Source: Phycisphaerae bacterium (lineage in GTDB: Bacteria > Planctomycetota > Phycisphaerae > Phycisphaerales > SM1A02). From it: a stretch of DNA of 64,000 nt. Position 1 is the first letter of the stretch. Each line of letters opens with the position of its first letter. Made by a program: the position numbers and the translations under genes. A model generated the notes under the pieces. The model searched no databases and had not been told where the DNA came from. It saw only the letters and a list, made by a program, of their open reading frames with translations. The DNA lies in assembly GCA_016795035.1 (NCBI GenBank), contig JAEUIT010000025.1, positions 1-64,000 of the forward strand. Reading direction: 5' to 3'. Below, piece by piece: positions 1 through 9,449 of this stretch.

Positions 1-1812
1 TCCGAGGTGGACACGGTCAACGACCCGCGCGGCATGCAGCAGCGGTATCTCAGCTTCGCCCTGTTCGGCAGTGACGGCGGAATGCTCCGCGGCTCGCTCG
101 ACGGGGTCGACCGCGAGGCGCTGTACCGCGCGGTTCGGGCCGCGCTGAAGAATCAGGATGGACGAGCGCGAAGTAGCCTCAGTTCCGTCTACCGAAATCT
201 GTCCCTCGAAGACATCACGCCGTTGTTGCCCGCCATCCACCGGGCGATCGTCGAGCCGGCTCCGAGCGGTGAGATGTTCGCCGACGGCATCCGCGTCGAG
301 GGGCTTCGCCTCTTCGCCACGTACAAGATCGCGGAGGGCATCCCCGCGTGTGTTGCGTATGCGCGGGCCCAGAACCCTTGGGAAAGCCAGATACGTACGC
401 CGGAACTCATGAAGATCCTGCTGAGCTACGGAACCCACGCGAAGGCGGTCATCCCGGAGTTGACTCGTCTTGCGACTTACTTTGAGAAGGAAGAGCCGGA
501 CTTTCCGGCAGAGTTGATGAAGCTCAAGGCCGAGGCCGTGCGCGACGCGATCCGCGACATCGAGGCATCGACCGAGACGCCGACGCTCGTCCACCTCGAT
601 GCGGGAGTGGAAGGGAATGCCCCCAACGCCCCTAACGCCGATGCGACAACGGCACCACTCAAGGTCTTCATCCTTGCTGGGCAGTCGAACATGCAAGGGC
701 ACGCCGCCATCTCGACGTTTGATTCGCTGGCCGATGACCCCAAGACCGCCCCGCTCCTCGACGCGATGCGCGGGCCCGACGGCAAGCCTCGCGTCTCGGA
801 ACGAGTGTGGATCACATCCGTCGGCTGTCTCGGCGATGCCTACTCCGACCTCACCGAGGCCAAGGGCACGCTGACCGCCGGCTTCGGCGCGCCGGAGAAC
901 AAGATCGGCCCCGAGTTCACCTTCGGCATCTTCATGGCGAAGTCCGTCGACGGCCCGATCCTCATCATTAAGACGTCTTGGGGCGGCCGAAGCCTGCATA
1001 CCGATTTCCGTCCGCCGAGCGCCGGGCCGTTCGTGATGGCGAAGGAAACGCAAGAGCTCTGGGACAAGCATCCCGAGGGAGCCCACGGCATCCCGAAGGT
1101 CGAGGACCGGCCCAAGGTCTTTGCCGAACGTGCCGCCGCCACCGGCGTCTATTACCGCGAGATGATCAAGCACGTGAAGCACGTGCTCAAGGACATCAAG
1201 CGGGTGGTGCCCGAGTACGACGAGAAGCAAGGCTACGAATTGGCCGGGTTCGTGTGGTTCCAAGGATTCAACGATTACGTCGATGGCGGCGTCTATCCAA
1301 ATCAGGACAAGCCCGGCGGCTATGACGCGTACGCCGATCTCTTGGGCCACTTCATCCGCGACGTCCGCAAGGATCTCTCGGCCCCCACACTGCCGTTCGT
1401 CATCGGCGTCATGGGAATCGACGGCATGAAGGGCGACAACCAAGGACCGATGATGCACTTCCGCGCCGCCCAGCGCGCCCCCGCGACCCTGGACGAGTTC
1501 AAGGGCAATGTGTTCGCCGTCGAGACGGCGCCCTTCTGGGACGACGAACTCAACGAACTGCACGAGCGCATGGATCGCCTGAACGACGCGCTCAACGCCC
1601 AGTTCAACCGAACCCCCGAGATGACGGACGACGACAAGGACCGAGCCCGCAAGAAGGCGATCGAGGAGTCGTTCACTCCCGAGGAACTCCGCCGCCTTCG
1701 ATCCGGAGTCTCGAACGGCGGCTATCACTATCTCGGAGCAGCCAAAATAATGGCCCCTATCGGCAAGGCGTTCGCCGACGCGCTCATCCGCGCGAGCGCC
1801 GCGACGAAGTGA
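1..1812 (+). CDS. SASA-type carbohydrate O-acetylesterase, 5'-truncated by window edge
   Basis: The reading frame is open to base 1, with a GTG at base 7, so the true start probably lies upstream. The C-terminal two thirds (from about residue 218) is a sialate O-acetylesterase-like SGNH esterase domain: the nucleophile block FILAGQSNMQG, the oxyanion block KTSWGGRSL, a WFQGFNDY block, and a final GGYHYLG that would carry the catalytic His. Family members remove O-acetyl groups from sugars or xylan outside the cytoplasm. The N-terminal part is helical and contains a LLSYGTHAKAVIPEL stretch like the HEAT-like repeats seen in DUF6288-type proteins; that assignment is from memory. A decayed copy of the RAPATLDEFKG segment occurs at 12286-12402, and a second full SASA protein lies at 41787-44366. 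Substrate cannot be told from sequence. Confidence 0.85.
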   Translation, partial: SEVDTVNDPRGMQQRYLSFALFGSDGGMLRGSLDGVDREALYRAVRAALKNQDGRARSSLSSVYRNLSLEDITPLLPAIHRAIVEPAPSGEMFADGIRVEGLRLFATYKIAEGIPACVAYARAQNPWESQIRTPELMKILLSYGTHAKAVIPELTRLATYFEKEEPDFPAELMKLKAEAVRDAIRDIEASTETPTLVHLDAGVEGNAPNAPNADATTAPLKVFILAGQSNMQGHAAISTFDSLADDPKTAPLLDAMRGPDGKPRVSERVWITSVGCLGDAYSDLTEAKGTLTAGFGAPENKIGPEFTFGIFMAKSVDGPILIIKTSWGGRSLHTDFRPPSAGPFVMAKETQELWDKHPEGAHGIPKVEDRPKVFAERAAATGVYYREMIKHVKHVLKDIKRVVPEYDEKQGYELAGFVWFQGFNDYVDGGVYPNQDKPGGYDAYADLLGHFIRDVRKDLSAPTLPFVIGVMGIDGMKGDNQGPMMHFRAAQRAPATLDEFKGNVFAVETAPFWDDELNELHERMDRLNDALNAQFNRTPEMTDDDKDRARKKAIEESFTPEELRRLRSGVSNGGYHYLGAAKIMAPIGKAFADALIRASAATK

Positions 1813-1925
1813 TTCGACGGGCTGCTGCGGAACGCGCACCGTGGGGTCCCTCGCACGACCACGCGAAGGGCGACACGGACGCCGAGCGTGCCTGATCTCG
1901 AATGTGCCGCCGCTCACTGGTTCCG

Positions 1926-2705
1926 TCAGCCGGTCCAGGCGCCCAGCAGAAGCGCAAGGTCCGCCCCGTCGGTCGAGCAGTCACCGTTCAGATCCGATCG
2001 ACAGACCGCACAGTCCGAGCAGAGGCCCCACGAACCGAGCAGGATCGCAAGGTCGGCGCCGTTCACGAAGCCGTTGCAGTCGAGGTCGCCGACGAGCGGC
2101 GGACTGCTCGCCTCGACGACCACGCCATCGATTGCTGCGCCGCAATTGGTCGCCGAGGCCGTGAGGCTGGTGATCGTCAATGTCGTCGAGGTCTCGTGGG
2201 CACGGAAACACCACGACCGCAGCTCCCAGCCCATCGAGACGAAGGAGTGACCGGCGGTATTGAAGGTGAACGTGTTCGAGAAGCCGGCGGCTTCGACGCT
2301 GAGGGCCTTGACGGGGTCGCCGCACTGCGGATTGCCGGCCATGAAGAATTCGACCGTGTACCACTGTCCGGGGATGGTCGCGAATGTCTGCTGCACACCG
2401 CCAGGACCGGGCGAGCCGTCGAGATCGAGCGAGAGCGAGCCATCGGCCTGCTGCCAGCCTCCACCGACCAGATCAACCGTGTTGCCGGTCGTGATCCAGC
2501 CAGCCATCGCCGTCGAGCCGCCAGGAAGGCTCACGTACGAGGGCACCCTGCCAGGCCAGGTCTCGAAGGACCCGTTGATGAGCAGGTTCTGGGCAAGCGC
2601 CGCGGAGGAGACGAAGGCGGCACCGAGGAGCGCCAACCACGCGGTGGCCGTTGATCGGGGAGTGAGCATGGGCTGGTGAAGCGATCTCCGTTTGAACCCG
2701 GACAT
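1926..2705 (-). CDS. Secreted choice-of-anchor C domain protein with dockerin-like tail
   Basis: 259 residues. The ATG at 2705 is preceded five bases upstream by AGAGAGGT, a good ribosome-binding site, which favours it over the internal ATG at 2669. A hydrophobic segment, AWLALLGAAFVSSAALAQ, is a Sec signal peptide. Mature protein starts NLLINGSFE and contains W-x-T-x-NTVDLVGGGW, LSLDLDGSPGPGG and a FFMAGNPQCGDPVK block, the pattern of the choice-of-anchor C (DUF642-like) beta-sandwich. Residues about 203-259 are two Ca-binding dockerin-like repeats separated by a CSDCAVC spacer. Divergently transcribed from the beta-helix gene at 2957. Role: secreted, possibly carbohydrate-binding; inferred only from the fold. 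Confidence 0.85.
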   Translation of the reverse strand: MSGFKRRSLHQPMLTPRSTATAWLALLGAAFVSSAALAQNLLINGSFETWPGRVPSYVSLPGGSTAMAGWITTGNTVDLVGGGWQQADGSLSLDLDGSPGPGGVQQTFATIPGQWYTVEFFMAGNPQCGDPVKALSVEAAGFSNTFTFNTAGHSFVSMGWELRSWCFRAHETSTTLTITSLTASATNCGAAIDGVVVEASSPPLVGDLDCNGFVNGADLAILLGSWGLCSDCAVCRSDLNGDCSTDGADLALLLGAWTG

Positions 2706-2956
2706 GGTTGACCTCTCTTTGGAGCCAACGTATCGAAGTCGATGTCCGGCAAGAAGGGCCTGGTGTCCAGTTCGTGCGGGTGCGGCCTTTGCCGCGTCTC
2801 CTTGCCAGCCGCAAACATGTCGCGCCGCGCTGTTCCCTATTTCTGAAACACCACACGAGCGGCTCGAGTCGACAGGGCGCCCTGCGACGCGCCGATCGGG
2901 GCTCTTCCTCGATATCCACGATCCTTCCCGGGCGCGGTTGGCGTGTCTCCTCGGTC

Positions 2957-5425
2957 ATGCGCCTTCCACAGCGACCGACCATCCTCACTGCGACCCTCTG
3001 TGCACTCTTCTTGGCGGCTCCTGCGAGCGCTGGGATTCGCTACGTCCGTTCCTCGCAATCTCTGCCGCCGAACCAGCAGGATGGCCTCAGTTGGGCCACC
3101 GCATTCGCCAGCCTTCAGGCCGGCATCGACTCGGCCGTTTCCGGCGATGAGGTGCGGGTGGCGAACGGCCTCTACGCTCCGACGACCGGCACGGATCGCA
3201 CCGCGAGCTTCGTCTTGAAGCAGGGCGTTCGGGTGCGAGGAGGCTACGCGGGAGCCGGGTCCGATCCGGATGATCGCCATGTCGGCCTCTTCACCACGAC
3301 ACTCACCGGTGGCATCGGCAGTCCTTCCAGCAACGCGGACAACAGCTTCCACGTGGTTCGGGCAACCGGCGTGACCGCGTCCGCGATCCTTGATGGCTTC
3401 ACCATTCAGGATGGAAACGCCAACGGCTCCGGCAACGATGCGATCGGCGGAGGCATCCTTGTCACCAACGGCTCGCCCGCGATCGTGCGCTGTCTCTTCG
3501 TGAAGAACAACGCCCAGAAGGGAGCGGGGATCGGGCGGGTGAGCGGCTTCTCGGCCTCGAGTCCGATGCCGGTCCACGGGTGCATCTTCGCCGACAACAC
3601 CGCCGAGAGCGGCGCTGCGATCTTCGCCCAGCTCGCCCCGATCCAACTGATGAACTCGACGGTCGCCGACAACGACGGGACCGCTGCGGTCGATCTCAAC
3701 ACCATCAGCGTCGCCTCGACCTTCTCAAGTTCGATTCTCTACCGGAACGCGGGCGGCGCCACGCCGGAGCTCTCCCAATTCCGGACCACGACGGCGCCGC
3801 TGACAGTGGTGCGGTGCTGCATCGAGGGCTGGGACAACGTTGCGCCGGCGAGTCCGACCACCATCGCGAGCGATCCGAAGTTCATCTACAACGAGACGGT
3901 GACCTTCCGCGAGCTCCGCCACATGCTCCGCGGTGACTCTCCTTGCATCGATCAGGGCGAATGCACCATCGTCGACATCGCCGACACCGACGGCGACGGC
4001 AACCTCAGCGAGTTCCTCCCGCGAACGTTCATGGAGTTCGATCGATCGATCGACGATCAGTTCTTCCCGCAGGGCGGCGCGGCGAGCAATCCGACCACCG
4101 ACATGGGCGCACACGAGAAGCTCCGCGAGCGCACGATTCTCGTGAACCACGCCGCGACCGGCGCGAACACTGGGACGAACTGGACGGATGCCTATGTGAC
4201 TCTCGAGAGCGCCCTCGCCGAGCTCGCCGATCCGCGCACGAGCGGGAGCGGTGAGATCTGGGTGGCCCAAGGAACGTACAAGCCGACCACGGGCAACGAC
4301 GTGGATGCGACGTTTCTCCTCACCGAGAGCGTGTCCGTGCTCGGCGGCTTCGCCGGAAACGAGACCGTGCGCTCGGCGCGCAACTGGCGCGACCATCCGA
4401 CGTTCCTTTCGGGTGAACTCGGTGCGCCCGGTGCCACCGGGAACTCGCGACACGTCGTGACCATGGGGACAGGCGCCTCATTCCTCGACGGCTTCGTGGT
4501 GCGCGACGGCAACGCGCCGCCGTTCACCGGAGGTGGCGGCATCCTTGTGCAGCCCGGCGCGAGTGCCAGGGTCACCCATTGCGTCGTCACGGCGAATACG
4601 GGGACGGGACCCGGAAGTGCGATTCGTGTCCAGCCGGGTACCGGCACCTCTCTTCTCCTTGGCTACTCCGCCGTGGTTGGCAACAGCGCCTCGCTCGCCG
4701 GTTCGGCCGGCGTCTTTGTGGATGGCGCATCCGTCTTCGGCATCGATCGAACGCTCATTGCCGGCAACGTCACGCAGAGCGGATCGCAGAGTGGACTGCG
4801 CATCCAGAACTCACCAGGCTTGAACGAGACCACGATTCATAGCTCGATCCTTGCCGACAATACGGTTGGCGGGACGCACGGAGTGGGCGCCCAAGTCTCG
4901 ACCGACGGGACGCCGGTGAAGCTCGACCATTGCGCGATCGAGTCGCTCGCGGCGCCGATCGCCGGGGCTGTGCTGACAGCGTGCTTCGCGATCGGAGCGG
5001 AGTGCGGCCTGACCGATGCTCGCGGCGGCGACGGCGTGTACGGCACCGGCGACGAGGACTACCTTCCCGTAGCGTGCGGCGGGCTGGTGGATGCCGGAGG
5101 GAGTGTGGTCGGGATCGGCGAGCCAGGCCCTGTGGACCTCGACGACGATGGGTTCCTCGACTTCTTCCTCAATGACTTCTACGACCGGCCGCTCGTCGTC
5201 GACCTGCCGGTGGCCAACGTCACGATTGCCGCCGACATCGGTCCGGCCGAGCTCCAGGTGGCCGACTTCGCCGATCCGGACTTCGACGGGAGCGGCGCGG
5301 TGAACGGCATCGACTTGGCGGCGCTTCTTGGAGCATGGGGCAACGTTGGCAGTGAGTTCGACGTGACCGGCGACTGCGTGGTGGACGCGGCGGATCTGGC
5401 GATGGTCCTTGGGGCGTGGGAGTGA
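2957..5425 (+). CDS. Secreted tandem parallel beta-helix protein with dockerin-like tail
   Basis: 822 residues. The frame is open upstream to 2708, but the ATG at 2957 opens a clear signal peptide (MRLPQRPTILTATLCALFL, cleavage near ASAG). Two homologous right-handed beta-helix modules follow, each starting with a YVRSSQ or ILVNHAATG strand, then WATAFASLQAGI / WTDAYVTLESAL, then a GLYAPTTG / GTYKPTTG block and a GGYAG / GGFAG turn. This is the pectate-lyase-like fold used by many planctomycete surface proteins; no pectate lyase catalytic motif is visible. Residues about 775-821 form two dockerin-like repeats ending in LLGAWG and VLGAWE. Its 3' end faces that of the RCC1 gene across 172 bases. 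Confidence 0.88.
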   Translation: MRLPQRPTILTATLCALFLAAPASAGIRYVRSSQSLPPNQQDGLSWATAFASLQAGIDSAVSGDEVRVANGLYAPTTGTDRTASFVLKQGVRVRGGYAGAGSDPDDRHVGLFTTTLTGGIGSPSSNADNSFHVVRATGVTASAILDGFTIQDGNANGSGNDAIGGGILVTNGSPAIVRCLFVKNNAQKGAGIGRVSGFSASSPMPVHGCIFADNTAESGAAIFAQLAPIQLMNSTVADNDGTAAVDLNTISVASTFSSSILYRNAGGATPELSQFRTTTAPLTVVRCCIEGWDNVAPASPTTIASDPKFIYNETVTFRELRHMLRGDSPCIDQGECTIVDIADTDGDGNLSEFLPRTFMEFDRSIDDQFFPQGGAASNPTTDMGAHEKLRERTILVNHAATGANTGTNWTDAYVTLESALAELADPRTSGSGEIWVAQGTYKPTTGNDVDATFLLTESVSVLGGFAGNETVRSARNWRDHPTFLSGELGAPGATGNSRHVVTMGTGASFLDGFVVRDGNAPPFTGGGGILVQPGASARVTHCVVTANTGTGPGSAIRVQPGTGTSLLLGYSAVVGNSASLAGSAGVFVDGASVFGIDRTLIAGNVTQSGSQSGLRIQNSPGLNETTIHSSILADNTVGGTHGVGAQVSTDGTPVKLDHCAIESLAAPIAGAVLTACFAIGAECGLTDARGGDGVYGTGDEDYLPVACGGLVDAGGSVVGIGEPGPVDLDDDGFLDFFLNDFYDRPLVVDLPVANVTIAADIGPAELQVADFADPDFDGSGAVNGIDLAALLGAWGNVGSEFDVTGDCVVDAADLAMVLGAWE

Positions 5426-5597
5426 GTGGGGGGTCGGAGCCGCGAAGGGGCGTGTGCGGCATCGAGCTTTGGGACGGCGAGAACACGAAGGGGCCAAGTC
5501 GCGCACGTCGCTATCCATGGTGGCCATTCCAGGGGGCTTCACGAAGGTGGCCATCTACGCTGGCCGTCCTCCCTGGTGTTAGGCGACCCCCCCTGGC
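5426..5597. other. Convergent intergenic region with short repeats
   Basis: Between two convergent dockerin-tailed genes. It contains GGTGGCCAT twice in direct orientation (5519-5527 and 5546-5554) and a possible stem CCAGGG (5529-5534) with CCCTGG (5571-5576). No long U-tract follows. It may be a shared terminator or the remnant of a mobile element end; I see no ORF I believe. Confidence 0.35.
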
Positions 5598-8500
5598 TCA
5601 CGGAGCGCATGCCCCCCACGCGCCGAGCACGACTGCGAGATCGGCACCACCGACCACTCCGTCGCCGTCGAGGTCGCCAACGCATCCAGGACCCCAGCCG
5701 CCGAGGATGATCGCGAGGTCTTCGCCGCCGACGGCGCCGTCGCCCGAGAGGTCGGCCGCGCAGGTTGCGACGCCGGTCTCGACCGTGAGGCCCGCGAGCC
5801 AGATGCGTTGCACAGCCTCGGCGCCGGTGTCGACGATGCGGACGAGTTCGAGCTTCTCGCTCTGGAACTCGGGCGGAAGGTCGAAGCGGACCTTGTCCAT
5901 GCGCACCTGACCGTTGCCGAAGACCTCGACCGTGGTCGTGCCGTTGATCGCATTCGTGAACCCGCCGTTGAAGTGATCGCGGATGTCCTCGTTGCCGATG
6001 AGCGGCTTACTGTAGAACGCGCCGTTGCAGCCGTAGAACTCCACCGTCGCGAGCGACCCCGGTCCCGGCACGCCCCACCAGGAGTTGATGAGGGCATGCA
6101 CGCTGACCGCATGGGCAACGTTGACGGGCACCTCCAGCACGCGCGGGTTCTTCCCGGGCACGTCCTTCGCGTGCCAGGCGTTGAGTCCGGTCGAAGGCGG
6201 AATCGAGAACACCACGCCGCCGAGGAGAACATTGCCGGTCGGATACAGCTCCCCACCGAACTGGAGCGAGGTCGACCAGTTGAAGGATGCCGAGAAGTCG
6301 ACGGGAACGAAGTTCTCCGGCGGGATGAATTCCTCAAGAGCGATCGAGAGGAAGCCCGCGCCCGAGCCGGTTCTGCCGCCGACGCGAATCAGATAGCTCT
6401 CGCCGTCTGCGACGGAGAAGCTCATGGTCGAGGTCCCGCCGCCGCAGCCGGCGGTGTCGTCGTCGCAGGCGATGAGCGTGAGCGCGCCGCATGGACCTGC
6501 GTAGGCGGCAACACGAGTGTCATAGAACGCCTCACCGCAGGTCGAGATGGTTGCGGTGCCGCTTGCGTCGGCCGTGAAACTGAACCAGACATCCTGCACG
6601 AGGCCAGTGCCATTGCCTTCGTTGCAGGACGCAGGAAGCGCAAGCGGGCTGTTCGTCGCACGCGGCGTCGTGAACAGCGTCCGTCCCTCATAGACGACCA
6701 ATGCGTTCGCGCACTCGTCGTTCAGCGGCGCTGACTCGAGCCGAAGCGCCGCACTGACGGAACTTCCAGCCGCGATCGGTCCGGTGGAGTTGGCGACCTG
6801 CAGATTGACCTGCGGACTCGTCTGGCCAAACTCGTTCGAACCCCACTGGACAAGCGTCAGGTTCGATCTGCGGGCAAGCGTGTGATCGCCGCCGGCCGCG
6901 ATATCGATCGCCGTCCCCAGGTTCGCCGGCACGGTGCACTGGCCGCTTGCGTTCGAACCCCAACAGACGACGGTGCCGTTGGAACGAAGGGCAACGCTGT
7001 GGGAGCCACCGGCGGCAACCTGCACAACATCCGTGAGGTTCGGCGGGACATTGCATTGACCGCTTGCGTTGAGCCCCCAGCAGGCGACCGTGCCGTCGGC
7101 CTTGAGGGCGATGGTGTGTGACGAGCCGGCTTCGGCGGCCACCACCGGGCCAAGGTTGGCTGGCACGTTGCACTGACCGAACACATTCGATCCCCAGCAC
7201 ACGATCGATCCATCGCTCTTCACCGCGACGGTGTGTGTCGAGCCAGGCGCGACATCGATGCATGCGCCGAGACTCGCGGGCACCGTACTCTGGCCGTGGC
7301 CGTTCAAGCCCCAGCAGACGACCGTGCCGTCCGACTTGCGAGCGGCCGAGTGAGACGCGCCCGCCGCGACTTGGATCGCCGGGCTCACACCTGAACCGGA
7401 AGCGGAACCCTGACCAGAACCTATCTCGGCGGGGACGTTGCATTGCCCGTTGCTGTTGAATCCGATGCAGAAGACGGCGCCGTTCTGCCGGCGGGCAATT
7501 GTGTGTGCGACGCCTATGTCGACTTCGACGATCGGGCTCGCCTGCAGCACCGCAGGCGTGGCGATCTGGCCGAGGTCGGCATCGCCCCAGCCGGCGACCA
7601 GGCCGCCTGTGGTCATCGCGACTGCGAAGCGGGGGCCGGCAGCGATCTGGCTGACGGCCAAGAGGTTCGCCGGCACGGTGCACTGACCATCGGTGTTGTC
7701 GCCCCAGCAGACGACCGTACCGTCGGTCCGAAGCGCCATGGTGAAGCCGTCGCCTGCGTCGATCTGGCTGATGGGCCCGATGTTCGCCGGCACGGTGCAC
7801 TGGCCATGATCGTTGTTGCCCCAGCACACCACACTGCCGTCGCTCTTGAGTGCGACCGTGTGATCGAAGCCCGCCGCCACGTGGACGACCGAGCTGAGGT
7901 TCGATGGCACATTGCACTGGCCGAAGTTGTTTCCGCCCCAGCACACGACCGTGCCATCGGCCCTGACCACGGCGGTGTGGCTGTAGCCGCCATCGGCGTC
8001 GATCACCGTCCCCAGGTTCGATGGAACGTTGCACTGGCCAAAGGCGTTCCAGCCCCAGCAGATGACAGGACCGCCGTTTGGCTTGATCGCGATCGTGTGG
8101 TGATCGCCAGCCGCGACCTTGTCGATCGAGCCGATGTTCGCCGGAATGTTGCACTGACCGAAGGCGTTGCTGCCAAAGCACGCCAACGTGAAGTTGTTGC
8201 GAAGGAGGACCGTGTGGGACGCGCCCGCTGCCAGATCGATGGGCACGAAGTCCGCAGGCGGGTTGCACTGGCCGTTGAGATTGTTGCCCCACGCCATGGC
8301 CTTGGTGGTGTCCGAACTGACCGTCACAACGGTGTGCGCTCCGCCCGCTGCGATCTTCGTCGCGCTCGGAATAGAGAGCTGGCCCCATCCGGCATAGCCC
8401 CACGTCTGGATGGGCCCAGCGTCCTGTGGGGCTGCGATCGTCGTTCCGGAGAGGACCAGCACTGCCGCAGCGGCGAGTGCCGTCTGCGCCGAGCGGAATA

Positions 8501-8606
8501 ACCTTCGAAGCCGCGATCGGCACGGCCGCTCCGGCGCGGATCGTTGTTCGGGGTGCAGGCTCTCTGTCGGGTGTGGTGTCGAGCTCGTCACGGTGGTTTC
8601 CTTCAT
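5598..8606 (-). CDS. Secreted 14-unit RCC1-like beta-propeller protein with dockerin-like tail
   Basis: 1002 residues from the ATG at 8606. The frame continues antisense over the sigma factor to 9200, but the earlier part is not protein-like and 8606 is the first ATG before the signal region (TALAAAAVLVLSGTTIAAP). Residues about 65-600 hold 14 RCC1-type units, most of the form VCWGxNxxGQCNVP followed by VAAGxxHTVAL. RCC1 repeats build seven-bladed propellers, so two propellers are plausible. Ten or so units carry two cysteines each, unusual for this fold. Residues about 640-760 start NDECANALVV and resemble the PPC-like domain common after planctomycete repeats; a further beta domain precedes the paired dockerin-like tail (from about 958). 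No enzymatic motif seen; probably a surface binding protein. Confidence 0.88.
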   Translation of the reverse strand: MKETTVTSSTPHPTESLHPEQRSAPERPCRSRLRRLFRSAQTALAAAAVLVLSGTTIAAPQDAGPIQTWGYAGWGQLSIPSATKIAAGGAHTVVTVSSDTTKAMAWGNNLNGQCNPPADFVPIDLAAGASHTVLLRNNFTLACFGSNAFGQCNIPANIGSIDKVAAGDHHTIAIKPNGGPVICWGWNAFGQCNVPSNLGTVIDADGGYSHTAVVRADGTVVCWGGNNFGQCNVPSNLSSVVHVAAGFDHTVALKSDGSVVCWGNNDHGQCTVPANIGPISQIDAGDGFTMALRTDGTVVCWGDNTDGQCTVPANLLAVSQIAAGPRFAVAMTTGGLVAGWGDADLGQIATPAVLQASPIVEVDIGVAHTIARRQNGAVFCIGFNSNGQCNVPAEIGSGQGSASGSGVSPAIQVAAGASHSAARKSDGTVVCWGLNGHGQSTVPASLGACIDVAPGSTHTVAVKSDGSIVCWGSNVFGQCNVPANLGPVVAAEAGSSHTIALKADGTVACWGLNASGQCNVPPNLTDVVQVAAGGSHSVALRSNGTVVCWGSNASGQCTVPANLGTAIDIAAGGDHTLARRSNLTLVQWGSNEFGQTSPQVNLQVANSTGPIAAGSSVSAALRLESAPLNDECANALVVYEGRTLFTTPRATNSPLALPASCNEGNGTGLVQDVWFSFTADASGTATISTCGEAFYDTRVAAYAGPCGALTLIACDDDTAGCGGGTSTMSFSVADGESYLIRVGGRTGSGAGFLSIALEEFIPPENFVPVDFSASFNWSTSLQFGGELYPTGNVLLGGVVFSIPPSTGLNAWHAKDVPGKNPRVLEVPVNVAHAVSVHALINSWWGVPGPGSLATVEFYGCNGAFYSKPLIGNEDIRDHFNGGFTNAINGTTTVEVFGNGQVRMDKVRFDLPPEFQSEKLELVRIVDTGAEAVQRIWLAGLTVETGVATCAADLSGDGAVGGEDLAIILGGWGPGCVGDLDGDGVVGGADLAVVLGAWGACAP

Positions 8607-8819
8607 GGCGTTCGGTCGGTTGCGCAGCGTCCGCAGCCCGAATGACTTTCGCCCCGGGCTGCTAGGGCAGGCACTTATCAGGGCCTCGCGGAACGCTCGC
8701 CATGCAGTGCGACGCGGCGCGATCGGGTGGACCACAATTTCGTTGAGTGCGTCGGATCCCCCCGTTACCGTTCGAATGAAGGCTCCGGTCGCTCCGGCTG
8801 GGCGAGGCCAGCGACCCTC

Positions 8820-9449
8820 ATGAACACCCATGACACGAGCGCGTCCTCTGACGTGACCCGCCTGCTCGCGGCGATCGGGGCTGGCGATCCACGCGCCTCG
8901 GACGAGTTGCTTCCCTTGGTCTACGGCGAGCTCCGCACGCTTGCGGCGCAGCGGCTCCGTCGTGAGCCGCCGGGGCTGACGCTCGATGCGACGGCGCTCG
9001 TCCACGAGGCGTATCTCCGTCTTGTGGGCGACGGCCCGTCGAACTGGAACACCAAGGGGCACTTCTTCGGGGCCGCCGCGCTGGCGATGCGGCGGATTCT
9101 GGTCGAACGGGCCCGGCGCGTCGGCCGCGAGCGGCACGGCGGAACACGGCAACGCGTCTCGCTCTCGGACGTGATGCAACGCGAAGGCCTCGTGGGGCAC
9201 CGCATCGAATCGGACGGACAGGACCGGCTAGAACGACATCCCATCGATCTCGTGGCCCTCGACGAGGCGCTGCGTCGCATGGAAGCGCAGGACGAGCGGA
9301 TGGCCCGCATCGTCATGTTGCGGTTCTTCGCCGGTCTCTCGATCGAGCAGACTGCCGAGGCACTGGATCTCTCTCCGACCAGCGTCAAGCGCCAATGGGC
9401 CTGCGCGCGGGCATGGCTATTCGACGAGCTGAAGCACCCCAATGAGTGA
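8820..9449 (+). CDS. ECF-family RNA polymerase sigma factor (planctomycete kinase-linked type)
   Basis: 209 residues from the ATG at 8820; the frame is open to 8727 but the upstream part has no sigma similarity. Region 2 is seen as DELLPLVYGELRTLAAQRL and LVHEAYLRL, region 4 as MLRFFAGLSIEQTAEALDLS with SPTSVKRQWACARAWL as the recognition helix. This is the TIGR02999-type ECF group that in planctomycetes and acidobacteria is encoded next to a Ser/Thr kinase rather than an anti-sigma factor. The stop overlaps the kinase start by eight bases (AATGAGTGA), so the two are translationally coupled. Likely released or modified in response to the kinase; targets unknown. Confidence 0.93.
   Translation: MNTHDTSASSDVTRLLAAIGAGDPRASDELLPLVYGELRTLAAQRLRREPPGLTLDATALVHEAYLRLVGDGPSNWNTKGHFFGAAALAMRRILVERARRVGRERHGGTRQRVSLSDVMQREGLVGHRIESDGQDRLERHPIDLVALDEALRRMEAQDERMARIVMLRFFAGLSIEQTAEALDLSPTSVKRQWACARAWLFDELKHPNE

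Noticed and set aside
7100..8200. Repeated GTTGCACTGG-type runs in the RCC1 gene as copies of the iterated motif
   Set aside because: They encode the recurring QCN of the protein repeats and lack the NNGA extension, so they are explained by the protein.
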